This document shows, piece after piece, positions 24,601 through 38,900 of a DNA stretch of 64,000 nt. This DNA is from Rhea pennata (taxonomy: Eukaryota; Chordata; Aves; Rheiformes; Rheidae). A model generated the notes under the pieces. It saw only the letters and a list, made by a program, of their open reading frames with translations. It did not search any database and had not been told where the DNA came from. The stretch lies in NCBI RefSeq assembly GCF_028389875.1, contig NC_084664.1, forward strand, positions 134,207,966 to 134,271,965. Reading direction: 5' to 3'. Positions within the stretch are counted from its first letter, which is position 1. Each line of letters opens with the position of its first letter. Both the position numbers and the translations under genes were made by a program.

Positions 24601-26379
24601 CTGCTGCCATTTCCATGGCTTTTCCCACAATCCTGCATATAGGACAGACAGCTTGAACCACAGTTAAGACAACTGTCTGGAAAAGAATTCTAAAACAGTT
24701 CAGCCTGAACAAAGTAACCGTGGGATAACCTTGAAATACACACACTTGTGTGCATGGAAACAGGGAGAAAATAAGGTATAGTGGTAAACCACATGGTTCA
24801 GAGGTGGCTAGCCTAAGTGCTTGATCTCAATGGCCAACTATTCATATGAATTGTGATGTCTAAAAGTTGTAAGTTTCTAAAATAAAAACCTAACACATGT
24901 CAGTATAATTTCCATAGTTTTCTCAAACATCATGTTACTTGTGTCATAGCTTGTTCTTTCCTTCTGTAATATTTCATACCCAGTCAGTAGTCCTTCCCTT
25001 CTGTTTGGCTGAGCTCATCTAAAGCGCCTCCTTTGATGTGGTCATTCGCAGACATAAAACATCATGCTGAGGTATAAATTCATATAATCATATTCTTACA
25101 TATATGCAGTCTTTTACCTTCCCCATTTAGTGGAATATTTCTATTTTTTTAAGTGATTCATTTATCATCAAGACAATTTTAAGAGAAACCTAGGAAGTAA
25201 AACTTGTGTTCTATAAATGCTCTTTTTTGTTGTCTGATCTTGATCTCTATTTTCTGAATAGTAAACTGTTAAATGGCAATTCTCCTAACACTCCTCTTCC
25301 TTATGGCAGCTCTTAACATGAATTTAGAGGAGGTCTGCAAAGAAAAAATAGTCTGTGACCTTCTCGTTTTCAAAAAAGCAAGCCCCTTTTCTAACAGTGT
25401 TCTTCTATCTCCCACTAGTTCAGATAATCCTCTGCCTTTTTGTTTGAGACTTAGGAATGTTGGTGTTAGGAAGTGCAAGTGGTAACTGTAAACCTATTTG
25501 GTCACTTTTAGTAACTTCCATTAAATACTTCCATTAAAAACCTCAGCTGACTGCAGTAGCTGTTACAAGTCTTTTCTCAGTTAACCTTGTACATTAATTC
25601 GATAGCATATCATAACTTAAACCCAGTAATAAGAGGCAAAGGAGATCCCAACCCAAAATCCAGTACATTAATTAAAATTAGAGTTGGCTCCTGAAAATTT
25701 TCAGGTCTGAATACTCTTATCTTCAGGAAAAAGTGCAATTGGATTTTAAATCAGTAATCTGAAGCTCTGCACTGCAGTTTGTGTTGTTTTCAAGAGCTGA
25801 AGTTCAGAGGCTGCTACTGGAAGCAGAACGTAGGTGTAAGCACATCTCAGGTGATTAGTGTGTAATTAATAATACAAACAAGACCTTTCGTATGCAGTTT
25901 GCACTTAATGATTTTAGCTTGTCTGAAATTCCTGTCAGACTAGTGGAGTTTGTGAAATAACACACTCGTAGCCTGGAAGAGCTCGCAGGGTCTAAGTGAT
26001 GGATTTTAATTGGTTTCTGGATAGATTCCATAATAAGAAGATCTCAGGGGCGGATGTGTCGTCTCCCCATCTAACAGTGCACAGTGACGGTAATACAAGG
26101 TGTCAAGCCATAGGCTTAAATGCATTTCCAGCTGAAACCTAACCCTGCATTCTTCCTCAGCTTCATGCCTACCTTCCTCCCTGGAAACCGGCAAGCTCTG
26201 AGCGTGCAGACGGATGGGAGAGGAAGGTCTCTTGCTGCAGGTGTTTTAACAGAGAGATGCAATATGCAGATTACTGCTCAAAAGCAATGCCAATAAAATC
26301 GTCAATCCTCAGTACCACCCGTTTCTCAAACGCGTCACTTCAGCAGCACCGGTTTGTACACCAACTTCACAGGCGCACA
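18620..26379. other. Intergenic region between SPIDR and the SELENOI-like gene
   Basis: About 7.8 kb of mainly AT-rich sequence. The only structure I see is a pair of similar direct segments at 21566-21593 and 21756-21786, perhaps an old repeat. No coding exon, RNA gene or recent transposon was recognised. Short open frames here look like chance. Confidence 0.6.
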
Positions 26380-26880
26380 TTAGCACGCGCTACGGGCGCG
26401 GCAGCTGTCAAAACACCTTCAACCGCCCCAAAAACCGTCCGGAGGGCCCACTCCCGCTGCGCGCCTTCAGTTACGGCCGGCTGCGGCCGCCGGAGCCAGC
26501 AGGCAACCGCGGGCTTTAGAGCGGCGCCCGCGCGGCGGGAAGCGCCGCGGAGCCGGCGCAGGCCGCGGCCCGGCGCGGGGGGGCGGGCGGGAGCCGCCCT
26601 CGGCTCGGCCCGGCCCGGCCCGGCCCGCCCCGCCGCCGCCTCCCCGCCCGGCTGGGCGCGGCGCGGCGCGGAGCCCGGCGGGGCGGCAGGAGCGCGGCGC
26701 CATGTGGCGGGCGCGGTATGTCACCGTGCAGCAGCTCGCCGGCTTCCGCCGCTACGAGGTAACGGCGGCCCCGCGCCGCGCGGGGAGGGCGGGCGGGCCG
26801 CGGCGGCGGCGGGCGGCGCGGGGGGGCGCCGCGGGGCTGCGGTTCTGCGACCCTCTTCCCTCACGGCTGCTGCAGCGAAG
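26380..26880 (+). promoter_or_regulatory. CpG island and promoter of the SELENOI-like gene
   Basis: A dense CpG block surrounds the start codon at 26,702, with no TATA box seen. It includes four tandem CGGCC units (26606-26625) and GGCGCGGCGCGG-type runs just upstream of the ATG. The sharp change from AT-rich flanks and the first-exon position support a broad CpG-type promoter. The transcription start was not located. Confidence 0.75.
26702..26758 (+). CDS. SELENOI-like: SELENOI-like coding exon 1
   Basis: 57 bases, 19 codons, [19 protein letters not shown], with donor GAG/GTAACG in phase 0. The ATG has G at -3 (GCGCCATGT) and lies in a CpG island. The reading frame contains no earlier ATG. 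V-x3-QLAGF is the family N-terminal pattern, while the first residues (WRAR) differ from SELENOI. Confidence 0.86.
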
Positions 26881-26915
26881 TGCTGCCCCCCCTTCCTATT
26901 TTCTTCCTTTCTTTC

Positions 26916-26970
<55 letters not shown>

Positions 26971-29900
26971 TGTGTACGCAGTGGTCTTTTCGATCATTGC
27001 GCTATTTTTAGAAATCTTAAGATACAGCAGGATGAAGTTGTTCGGAAGCGGCCGCACCTGCGCATCGCGCCGGGTGTTCTCGGTTGTCTCCCCGCAAAAG
27101 TCCGGGTTAAATTCAGCGGCGGGAGTGAGGGCACGGGCGGGATGCTTAACCAAGTGCCGGGTCTTGGTGAAGATGTGGTGGGAGCAAGGTAACCGCGTTT
27201 GGAGTGCATATCAAACCCGGCAAAAGTTGTGTGCATTTTAAAGAAAAATAGGCTAGGAATGATTAAAAATTAATAGGTTTGTGAGAAAACGTACGTTGAT
27301 GGTGCTTGTTTGCTTCCACACACACAAGAATGCTTTGGCTTTGGGTACTAAATAAGAAAACCAGAAAAAAAGCTTGCTTTTAAATAATTTGAAGTAAACC
27401 TCATATTTGCAAATATCAGGACTGCAGAATTCAAATGAATGGGTGGGTCATAAAATATTTTGATTTACCAGCGTTAGGTTGCAAACTGATGAGATACATG
27501 AGTTTTGTTCCCAGCACATTGCACATGCATTGCAGGGGATTATCCTGGATTGCTGCAGCTTAGCTGCAGGTATCTTGCATGTGCAGTGCTACCGTGTTCC
27601 CGTACCATCACCCCGCTCCCTGTTGCAAGCGCTGTGGACGTGCCAGCTCCCACCAGTCCAACATCCAACCACTTGTTTCACACTGAGGTTCATAGAACAG
27701 CTCCCACCGCACGTTCCCTCTGCTTCTTGGTCCTTGCTCTTACCACAGGCCTCCAAGCTTGACCTCCAACCCAACAGCTCAACTTCTCTTCCCCCAGCCT
27801 GGAGTTCTGTCTGTTCACTACCGTGGAGAAACTGTGGTTTCAAGAACCTTCTCAAGGTCATTTGAACTTGTTATGTGCAGTAGCTTGTTAAAGTGTAGTA
27901 ACTTGTTTGTGTGTCCCCAGTGTGAGTGGGTTAAAACATGCTGCAGGCTGCATACGGCCAATGGCTGCGTGGCGCACAGGCCTGCGCTTGCACGGTGAAG
28001 CCACAGACTTGACTGAGATCATTAGAGGAAAAATTAAAAAAAAAAAAAAAAATAGCATGAACATACATTAAAATTGAAGTAATTTTCCCAGATTATTTTG
28101 GTTTGTAGTACAAATACAAAGAATTTTTATTACATTCTTCTTTATCATTTGAATTAAAGTTGCTGCAAACAAATGCAAGGAGGAAGATTATAACATTTTG
28201 TTTAAACCGTACTGTAATGATTGTATACTACTGATGAATTAAAGGGCAGATCATTATCGAAGGACTGAATCACATACTGAAACATGTCAATCCAGTTTAT
28301 TAAATTTACTGTGGTTTCTCAGGAGCATTGCAAAGCCTCGAAAATATGTTAGACACTTTTGCTAACCATGGGAGGTGCAAGCACACTTGAGAAGTACCAG
28401 TCAAACCATGTTCTGGAAAACTATGATAAATATAGGCTTTAGAAAGTTGAAATCAAATGGTCAGCTCTTCATTATCTAAGGTGACTAGGCCCTGAGACAT
28501 ACTGGAAAATAAATATGTATAAATAAATCCAAATGACAGAGGCTACACCCAGAGAAATGCAGCTGTGTGAGGTCACTGCAGCTAAGCAGCTGGGGTATCT
28601 GCACCATCTTCCTGGTGCTCCAGATAGCAGGAGGACAAAGCAGGGACTGGCTGCTCTGCACTTGAGCTGACCATATTCCTGAGTGCTGCTCACAGTGTGT
28701 TAAAGCCCTCCAAAAATACAGGAGGAATGTGGCAAGGAAACACTTACCACAGTCACCATCTCCTCCTCACCTCCTCACATCACCTTCCCACGCCCAGGGC
28801 TGTGATCACAACTACAACTTTGCTCTTTTCATCTCCGAGGCCTGAGACATGCTCTTCAGCCTCGCGTTACCTTCTGGCTGCCATCTCCCCCTTTCTCCAT
28901 ATCGCCCTAGGACCTCCACCTTCCCAGTCCTGATGAGGAGACTGCTGTTGCTTCTACTGCTGAGTTGGCAGGACTGTCACTAAACTTGGATTACTGGGCC
29001 CAGTGAGACAAAAGTTGCCTCTATTTGCAGTCGCCTGAATATCTCTATAGCTCGTTCTCCAGAGCTGCTAGCTCTGGAATACAGTGGAGGGACAAATAAG
29101 TTGACCCTGTAAAGAGCTGGATAAACTCTGAAAGGATTTATTAGCATATGGTCCAGCCTGAGCTAAAATAGGATATTGCTTCCAGACATGAAGTGTGTGT
29201 AGGAAACGGGAAAGAGGCAGCCACCCCTTCATCATGCAATATTACATTTTGCACTGGTATCAGTGGCTTAGGATAATCCTTACTTTGCACAGTTTATCCA
29301 TAGATAGCTGATTGTAATGCTGCTTAAAAGAATAATCTGTGTAATTAATTCTGTTTTACATATGAAGAAAATACTTGCCAATTTTCAAAATTTTCGCACA
29401 GGTAAACTATTTTTTTGCCATGAATGCCTCAGTTATGTGTCTTAGCCATTTTCTGTCTCCTGTTCATGTTCACAACGGATCTTGGTTACAAAACCAGTAC
29501 AATTCTTTGCAAAGAGAATGGCAGACCTCATGAATTCAAGTTCAACACTGTTTAGCATCATCAGATGCATGCATGTTAGCATTTTAGTTCAGATCAGGAG
29601 TGTGCTTTTGAGGCAAAACTCCCAATCTTATGCAATTACAAAGCTGAGGTTACTATGTCAGAGTGATCTGGGAGAACACAAACTGAATTCCCGTTGAATG
29701 AACTAGAAGAGGTACTAGGACCACACCAATACACTTAACTGCTAATGAGCATTTAGAACATGGAATCAGAGTAAGTCCGGTCCTGTGTAAAACTTCCTAA
29801 AATAGCAGCACACGCTGTTTTACTCTACAAATCTACTCCTGTTGGAGTAGACAGTACCTGTTAATGTGGACATAGTCGTTCAAAGCTTAGATTTTCTTTG

Positions 29901-32900
29901 CTGTGCTCCTGTGTGCACAGGGTGCGGGTGGAGATGTGAAGATGCGTTGGTGAGATGCAATCCTGGGTATTGCTGCTGTGGTAATTTGGCCATTTTCCTG
30001 CCTTTGGGGTAGATGGGCATGCACAGACACAGGACTATTGCATGCTGCAGCTTGCATGTTTTGCTGCAGCTGTAGAGGACAGTAGGCTAGCAACTGGAAT
30101 GATACACCTAAAAAGGTTCAACTAATTGCAATTGTAGGACTTGGGTCATGTTTCTTGTTCCTGCTTCCCCTTAGATATCTGTTACTTGCATTTTTTGGTT
30201 CTTGAGGAGCATCCATGGAATTACACAGCTGTCTTTTTCCTTTCTTTTGGATTACTGTTGGAAACAAGTAGTCCAGAGCCAGCCAAGCGATGAATGAAAA
30301 CAAAACAAGAATTTGATTCCTTATTTTTATCCTCTTCATCAGGATCTAGTAAAGTTAATGGTGAGCTCTTGTTGCCAGTGCTTGTTCTCATCATAATGAT
30401 TTTTGGATCTCTTGCAAATCTATCTTGAATCAGATTCTATAATACTATGGATTGAGCATTTGCAAGACTGAGAATTTGACACCATTTTTTCTTCCAGAAT
30501 AAAAATGGTCCAAGAACAAGCTATAGTGATTTCACTCAACGAATAGGCTTTGCAAAACATCATAAGGAAATTGGAGACAACATTAAAAATTAAAGTTGAA
30601 GATTTGATATTTTCACCTTCATATGTCTAAACTATTTCTGTGTTTGTCCTGTAAACCATTTCTTGGAGGATAGCTCTCTGGGCAGAGAATGGGGAAGCAG
30701 TGAAAGAGGTGTATGTGATTACATTTCAGTGAGGCTTCTGATACCACCTTCTGGTAAATAAAGTAGATTGAGACAATTAAGATGAAATCAGCATCAAATG
30801 GAAATGCAGTGGGTTCAAAACACCCTGTTAAGGATAATTTTAAGTTTTCTGTCATGGGGGGAGGATATATCAAACATAATTCTGCATCCATCTTTCTGTT
30901 CCAGCTCTATTACTGTTTAATGCTTTCATTAATTGACAGAACAGAGAATGTTCTTGTAAAATTCTTGTGTGTGACACTAAAGCACCTTGAGGATACATTT
31001 AGGATTAAAAATGTCCTTGAAAAGTGGATTAGATGACCAGAACTCAATAAGGTGAAATTCCGTAAACAAGGCACAGTGCTTAGGGGAAAAAAAATCAAAA
31101 TTTCAAATATGAAACCAGAGATAACTGACTGCAAAAAAGATACCTGGGAATCAGTGTGTTGGCAGTGTTTTGACTTATAAAAAGAGAAAAAAGCTTATAC
31201 GTGTGTTAACAGAAGTGTTACTTATGCTGCTGTACTTGCATTGATCAGATATTCACTGAAATAATACGTCCTGCTTACTTTGGCAAACTTTACAATCCCC
31301 AACAAGATGGCATCGAGAATATTAAGCAGCTCAGAAAACATTAAACTGTGAGGAATAGTCTGAATCTTGTGAGAGTAAGAGTGTAACAACTGGTTATTCT
31401 TCATGCATGCACTTTTCAAGCAGGATAATATATAAGTTTAGTTGCGTCAAGAGACATTTATGTTGGATGCTCTTTCAGCCTTGTATTTGTAGGGATAGTT
31501 AAGCACTGGAGCAGGTACCAGGGGAGGTTGTGTAATCATTTTATCAGAGTCTTAAGAAATGATTAGATTTCTCTCAGGGAGAATCTAAAGTCTAATGGGA
31601 GTTGAAGAAAACAGTTGCTTATACCTCTTTTAGCAAAGTTGTTTTTACTGCGTTTTACTTGAATTTGCTCTGAGTACATACACTGTCATTTATCTCAAGC
31701 AATTGGAAGCCAGCAGCTCATTAACTCATGGTAACTTGATCTCCTTCCTGAATGTCAGGTAAACTTTATTATGCATGAGATGAAAGGGTAGACTAGAGAA
31801 CCTCTAAAGTTACATCTCAGTCCCCATTTCAGTAGGTTAGAGAAACAGTATCAGAAGACACAATATTAATGTTTCAGGGACTGATTGTTTCATAGTGACT
31901 TACACCAAAAGAGCAAAGTGCATTAAGTATAGTCTGGTGAATTATATTACGTAAGTCCAGAACTAGACTAGCGTGGAAAAACATGAGACTGGATTTCTGT
32001 TAAGTTTTTATGTGTTTTCAAGGCTGCCTGTAAAACCATGAGGTTTAGAAACACAATGGATTCTAGTCACATTGATTAACTACAAGTTTTGCTTTCAACT
32101 CCAGTGGAGCAAGGTTTTTACACAATTTTGTAAACTGAAAATTTAGATTCAATAGGACAGATGACTTTCATTTGTATATTTATCTGGACCTTCTTAGGAG
32201 ACAGGTAGTATCCTTCATGCTTCTGTATAGACAGTTTTGTATATGTTAAGAGTACAGTGTTTTTTATATAGTACTTTGCAGACAATATTTGTAGTCTTTT
32301 TCCTAAATTGTATTTAAAATACATCAGCATTTTTTCTATTTAGTTAGTTTTTTCAAATCATGTCAGTTTAATAAAAGCCATGACAATCTGAGACAATGAA
32401 AAAGATTCTCTGAAATTAATATTTTCCACTTCCGATAAAATTGGAGAGTCAACAACCCACAGTTTTGCAAATAAGATCTTGCAGTATTCTTCATATGACT
32501 TTGATGAATTGGAAGACTGGCAGTCTAATTAAAACTTGGTGAATAATATTTAAAATAAATCATTCATTACCCTTACATTTTCTGTCATTGCATACATGCA
32601 TAGAAGAGTGCAAATCTATTACGTAATTCTAAAGGGCTGTCTTTGTACAGTATTTGTTATTCCTCATTCTGCGGTAATGGTAGCTGACATAATGTAGTAT
32701 TTCAGGAGCTGCATGATCATTAATTTCCTTATACACAGCAAATGCTAATGAGGTAACAATGTAACAAAATCACATCAGAGAGCTGTTGTATCTGACTTGC
32801 CACAGGACTTTTTCCCAACAATGGTGTAACTGTATGTGTTGTCAAGTGCCATGTTACACCCATGAATTTACAAAGGTTTTCTGTTTCTAGATCATTTAGG

Positions 32901-35900
32901 GGACAAATATTCTACATATAAAAAGTTACATACTTTATTGAGCCTCATAAAAATGCAAGTAAGAAACACATGATTTCAATTTATTGCTTTATCAATAGAT
33001 ATCATCAAAGAGACATTAATGTTCTAGATTTTTAGTGTTTTGGATTTTTATTTGTAGGATATGCATGTATATACATATACATGTATTCATATGTGTTTAT
33101 CTCTGTTTATTCATCTGTGTTTTGATAGCTCCTCTCTTCTGGGTCAGGATACTAGACCACACAGCTGCTTGACATGTGATACAGAACCGCTGTTTGGCAT
33201 CCCTGATGAAAACTGCAACCCACTTCTAATACGTCTGTGCTTTTGGGCCTAGAGTTGTTTCTTTGGGTTCCCCAGAGATTTAAGTGCATCCTTTGGCAGA
33301 ACTCCAGCTGTGTGGGAATTCTGGCTGTTGTTTAATCCTGAGCGGGCTGATAGTACCTGTGAAAGCACGTGTTTGCACACACATACAAATAGATGTAACG
33401 CAAAATCTATTTACTTTTACCAACCATAGGAGACAAAAAATACATAGAAATCAACTTCCTTACCACATTAGAGTATTTTTTGATTAGAGATGATTAAGTT
33501 TCTTTTGTGCAGTTCCATGAGACTCTGCAGATGTTCTTTTTACTCAAGTTAATGCTTTGGCTAATCTAGACCAGCTTCTAGGTTTGTCCCCTTACAGTAA
33601 CAAATGTGTGTCTACCCTCTGTTATCTCTTTGTATTTGAGCCTATTTCTGTGTTCTTTTCCCATCATACTGATTTCTTTGTTTTGTATTTTGGACACTTT
33701 CCATTAAACAAACTCTTTTTCCTGAAGACAATTTAGGGCAACATCCTTAATATAACTACTGTTGATTGAAAAAGAGTTGTTGATTTCCAGTATCATTCCC
33801 TCTCCCAGGTTTGGGTGCTAACAGTCCTGTTGATAAGGATTCAGATTTGTCTAGTCTCACATATTGAGCAAGAACCTTACTCCTGAGGCCAGCACATTAT
33901 GACTTCTTACCCCAACACCTGCTTCTCACTTGGTTGCAGTGTGGCTCTGATATCTCTCTCCACAGATTGCACATTTCAAGCATAGCTAGTCAGCAGATCT
34001 GTGATCCGTCAACGTCCTACTCCTGCAAATGGCATTGCGGTAAATAGCAAGCTGAACATGAGCCAGCAGTGTGCTCTGGTACCGAAGGCCAACAGTATCC
34101 TGGGCTCCATTAACAATAGCAGAGTCAGGAGAGTGGGGAGAATATTATTGCCCTTTACTCAGCACATGTCTAGGATACTGTGTCCAATTTTCGGCCTCTC
34201 CAGTATAAGAAAGAGAAACGAGTACATTCAGCAAAGGGATTCTGAGATGATCAGGGCTGGAACACCTACCCTGTGAGGAGCAGGCTGAGGGAGTAGGACT
34301 TGTTCAGCCTGGAGGAGAGATGCTTTGGGAGCCCCTAACAGCAGCCCCCCAGCACCTATTGGGAGCTCATCAAGAGGCTCTTCACAGAGGTGCAGGACGG
34401 GTGGATGAGACATAATGGACATAAGTTGAAATGAGAGATGTTCAGATAAGGAGAAACATTTTCGCCATGAGGACAGTGAGGCAGTGGAAAAGGCTGCCCA
34501 GGGAGGTTGTACAGTCCTCATTCATGAAGATTTTCAAGACCTGACCAGATAAAGCCCCAAGGAACCTAATTTGGCTTCTGGCTGAACATGATTAAAGAAG
34601 GAGGTTGGACCTCCTGAGGTCCCTTCTGGCCTTGATGAATTATCCTGTGGTCCTATGATCGTGTTCTGTGATTCTGTCACCTTGGAGCAGTGGCACCACT
34701 CTGCAGGCAAGCTGTGTTATTGTCATTACTGTACTTTACTCCCTAACACGTCTTTGCCCGTCCTGTGGCACTGCATGCCCCTTGACCTCATGGGCATAGG
34801 TGTGTACATACCTCCATTAAGTGACATGATGTGGCATAATGCCCAGTGCATGTGTCAGGAGTCATGAAAACGGGAAGGTCTGAATGATGAGTATACATCC
34901 ACAAAGAGGCAGCCACAGCACAGCAATTTCCATAATAACAGCTTCCTAACAACTTAGTAATATCAACCAGAATCAATGAGGGGTGGGGGGGAAAAGGCAG
35001 GGTAGTCCAAACTAATTAAGGAAAAGGAGATACGGAAGAAGTCTATTATTTATGAAAAATTAATTAGATGGTAATATCACATAAAGTAATTCCATTATTA
35101 GGATTATCAGCCTTGTGTTTTTGAATGTATGTTATGATGGAGATGGAACAGGTCCCACACTGGAGCCTCCTCTAGGGCCAGCACAGAAGGGGGCTGCCCC
35201 ATGGCACTGCCGCTGCGCCCCGACATCCAAACTGCCAGGAGAGAGGATGCTCTCCAGGCCCACAGGGAGCAGTAAGGACAGTAAAGCTCGCTTACTGCCT
35301 CTAAGTAATACCTTTTATTTTATCCTCCTGCAATTTTTTTAGATGTGGTGGAATTTTAAACTGGTAGAGTGTTAGAGCAGTTGGGTCACAAATAGTAGAC
35401 AGTAAAACGTTACTGCTTGTTTAAATATTTCTTCAAAGATACACTGTTGAACAGTGTTTTCTCAAAGTATTTCCATTGGCAGATCCCTCAAAATTTTGCA
35501 TTTGAGATGCGGATTGCTCCATATAAGTGTAGGCTGGATGACAATAAGCTTACAGTTTGCTTGTTTTAGAAGTAATCAATAGGCTCCCATGAGAAAATGC
35601 TGTTGAAAACTGCTTCTGTAGAGTTATTATTTTCAATAGATCATTTATTCAAAGAGTACAGTTTATATAATTTTGCCTATTTTGAATTTGATGGATTGAT
35701 TTTCTGCTGTTTTTAATTGTCTTCCATTATTTTCATGAAAAGTTAAATGAGAAGGAGGATAAAATTATTCCCTCCCCTACTCGTGTTAAATAGACTTAAA
35801 CAACTGTACAAATCCAGAGCTCACTTAAAACTACAGATCTGGCTCTAATTTGGTAACACTTTGAAACAGGTTTAGATTGGAGGAGAACAGTGTAATTGAT

Positions 35901-38900
35901 GTGGAATAAGCTTTGGAGGGAACTTACTGCATTTTAGCAGCTCTCATTCAGGTGATTCCCCGAGAACAGATAAGAAGTACCTTACCATTTTACATTTAGG
36001 CGTAGGTTGCCTCAGTTCCTCAAATGCTCATCGTGCAGTAATGACATGCACGGAAACAATTGCTGTGGGGCATCTCCAGGCAAATAATTTGTTACCTTGT
36101 AGTAGCTTCTTTGTATGTTTTCACTCCTTTTCATCATTTACTGTTTTGCCAGACATCTTTGCTCACTAGTAGATGGTGAATTCTTGTGTATATATAAAAC
36201 AGATAGGATTTAAGAGATATTTAGATGTTCACCAAGCCTACAGGATCACTGAGTTGTTAGAATATCGGCACATATATTCAGCTATGGCTCTTCCATACTT
36301 ACGCCTGGCCTGGCTGAGTTTGCCTGGAGGAAAAGAGCAAACATCACAGTATTTATATTCTTCATGTAAGTCCTTAGGCAGTTGTTAGATGGCTTTCTTT
36401 TTTATGTTGAAACAGCTAGTGTATTCTTCAGTAATTTAAGAGGCATCTCTTTTCACATGACATACTACAGAGTTCACAGAAACATACATTCAGTGTATTT
36501 CAACCTAAATTGTGAATATTATCTGATACATAGCTGTTTTAAACATCACTTTATCTGAGAAGAAAGCTTTTCAGTCTTTACATTCTTAATTGTCTTGCTT
36601 ATTGCTTTTGATAAAAGTGAACTCAAGTATAAAGTTGAGCTAAAATGGGCAGACTTTATTTGAATAAACTGATATTGCTTATACTTAAATTATGCATTTA
36701 AATATGACATTTTTAGCAATATAGCATTTATATTCTTCACTAGATACTCTTGGTGAATCGCAGCCCATCTGTGCTTCCGTCTTGCAGCATATACAATGGG
36801 GATAGTAAATCCTGTCTTGATTCACAGAGTTATTGCAAAACTGAGTGAACTAGCTGAGTCAGCTGATTTCGAGGCAGGAATGAAAAGTGTTGTTGAAGAT
36901 TTGTCACTACTAATATGAAATTAAAACTCATGCACTCATTTTGGTAGTAACAATTAGAAAACACAAAGGTTTTGTTCTGTATCTCTGCACGGATGTGACT
37001 GTGTTGCACAGTGCTATGTTACAGATAATTTAAGAAAAGCAATTGTCTATTACAATAATGATCAGGTTGAGTTAAAGTAGCTATCTCCCAGTAGTTAATG
37101 CAACTGCATTGCTTCAGGGTTACCTCTGAAATCCTTTCCTGATGCTGAAGTTTGTGTAGACACACTTGATGTTCTTCCCTTGTAGTCATTCCAAAGGTTT
37201 ATTCTAGGGTTACCTCCACCCTGTGACACTGGAGAAGACTAGGCAGGAAAACAGGGGGCTAGATGCAGCCGTATGCTCTGCTTAACAGATAGTTCACTCC
37301 TTGATTCTTTTTTCTTTCCAAGAAGCTCCCTCCATGACAACTGCTAGGCATTGTTTGGGAAGCAGTCCATTCTAGAGACTGGTACCAGAAGGCGTTGTGC
37401 ACCATTTCTGGCTTTCACCATCCTTCCGTGCTATGCCAACAGCGGCTTTTGGATCTTCGAGCAGACACAATACAACCCTCACTTTCATGCTGTGAAAATA
37501 ACATAGTGATGAGTTGCAATACAGTCTCCAAATTATTTAAGGTGCTTTGAACTGAAATATGCTCATTACTGAAGAGGAACGAGCTAATTTCCATGCTTCT
37601 TCATTCAATATTCCTTTCCCATCCAGAACACCACAGTTCATCCAAAGGCATAGAAAGGAACTGGGTGCAGTATGAATGTTCTTGAAATGTCTTTAGATGA
37701 CATTACAGAAACTGGCTGTAAACAAAAAAATTTTTTTTTCTTTTTTATTAGTAACAGATAAAGACCATTTGGATTTTTAGTGTTAGACTTTGGAAGCCTT
37801 CAAGCAAACAAAACACCGACTTTGTCTTATGTTTTCTAGAGTATTTATATTAGAGCAAAAAAGTAATTCTAAAGAAACAAGATTATTTCTGCTTTTTTTT
37901 TCTCTCTTGGAAGCACGTGGTTGTTCTGGTAAGCCAGTGAGTGCTTTGGATAGAAAGGCAAGTCTTGCTGTTGTTATTTAATAAAGGATTTTATGATTTT
38001 GTGCATGGCTTTGAAGGATTGGAATGCAGGGGGGAAAGAGGAGAACGCAAAAGCAGAGGGAGCAGGAGCAGGTCATCCAGGTATTCTGACCTTTGTTCTT
38101 GTCTGAGTATGTCTGATTTCATTGAACGTGCTCATGGCAAGTTATCAAATATCTGAACTAGTCTTTGAAACTCAATCTTTCAAGAACAACTGAGGTAAGG
38201 AAAGGGGCAGTAGGTAGACTGAAACTTTTGGCTGATTTGTGGCCACTTGGAACCTCAGTAACTCTAATGAATACTTTGAATTTCCTTTCATTTTCAGAGG
38301 TTCTTCGTTGGTTCTTCTGTGAATTAGGTACTAGCTGACTGTTGCATTTGTATAGGCATTTTATACCTTAGTATTATTGTTGCTTTTGATAATAATGTAA
38401 ATACAGCCTGTGGACAGTTTGGACTTGATTATTTGCGTGCAAGCAGTAATATCAAAATATTGATCAGCTGTAATAATCACTGTTTTAAAGATATAGTATG
38501 AATTGCAGTATCTGGAGCTGCTAATACATTTACAGAATAGTGAAAGCTGTAGTTTTAGCTGCAAATTCATTTTTGCTGATATAACATATTTAAGAATAAT
38601 TTTAATATATATTCTGGCAGAAAAGTTTCTAATGATGTAATTGTCTCCTGTTTAAATAATAGTGGTGGCAGAAGGAGAGAAAAATGGTAGACTTAAGTGA
38701 TCATAGAATCAGTAAGGTTGAAAGGGACCTCTAGAGATCATCTAGTCCAACCCCCCTGCTCAAGCAGGGTCACCTAGACCATGTTAGACAGGGTTGCATC
38801 CAGGTGGGCCTTGAAGATCTCCAGAGAAGGAGACTCCACAACCTCTCTGGGCAACCTGGTCCAGTGCTCCGTCACTCTCACAGAGAAGAAATTCCCCCTC

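Noticed and set aside
26257..27192. Long open frame (311 codons) across the SELENOI-like promoter
   Set aside because: It is open because of GC-rich composition and then runs through a poly-T/GT repeat. It is in a different frame from the conserved exon 1 and the peptide has no family resemblance.
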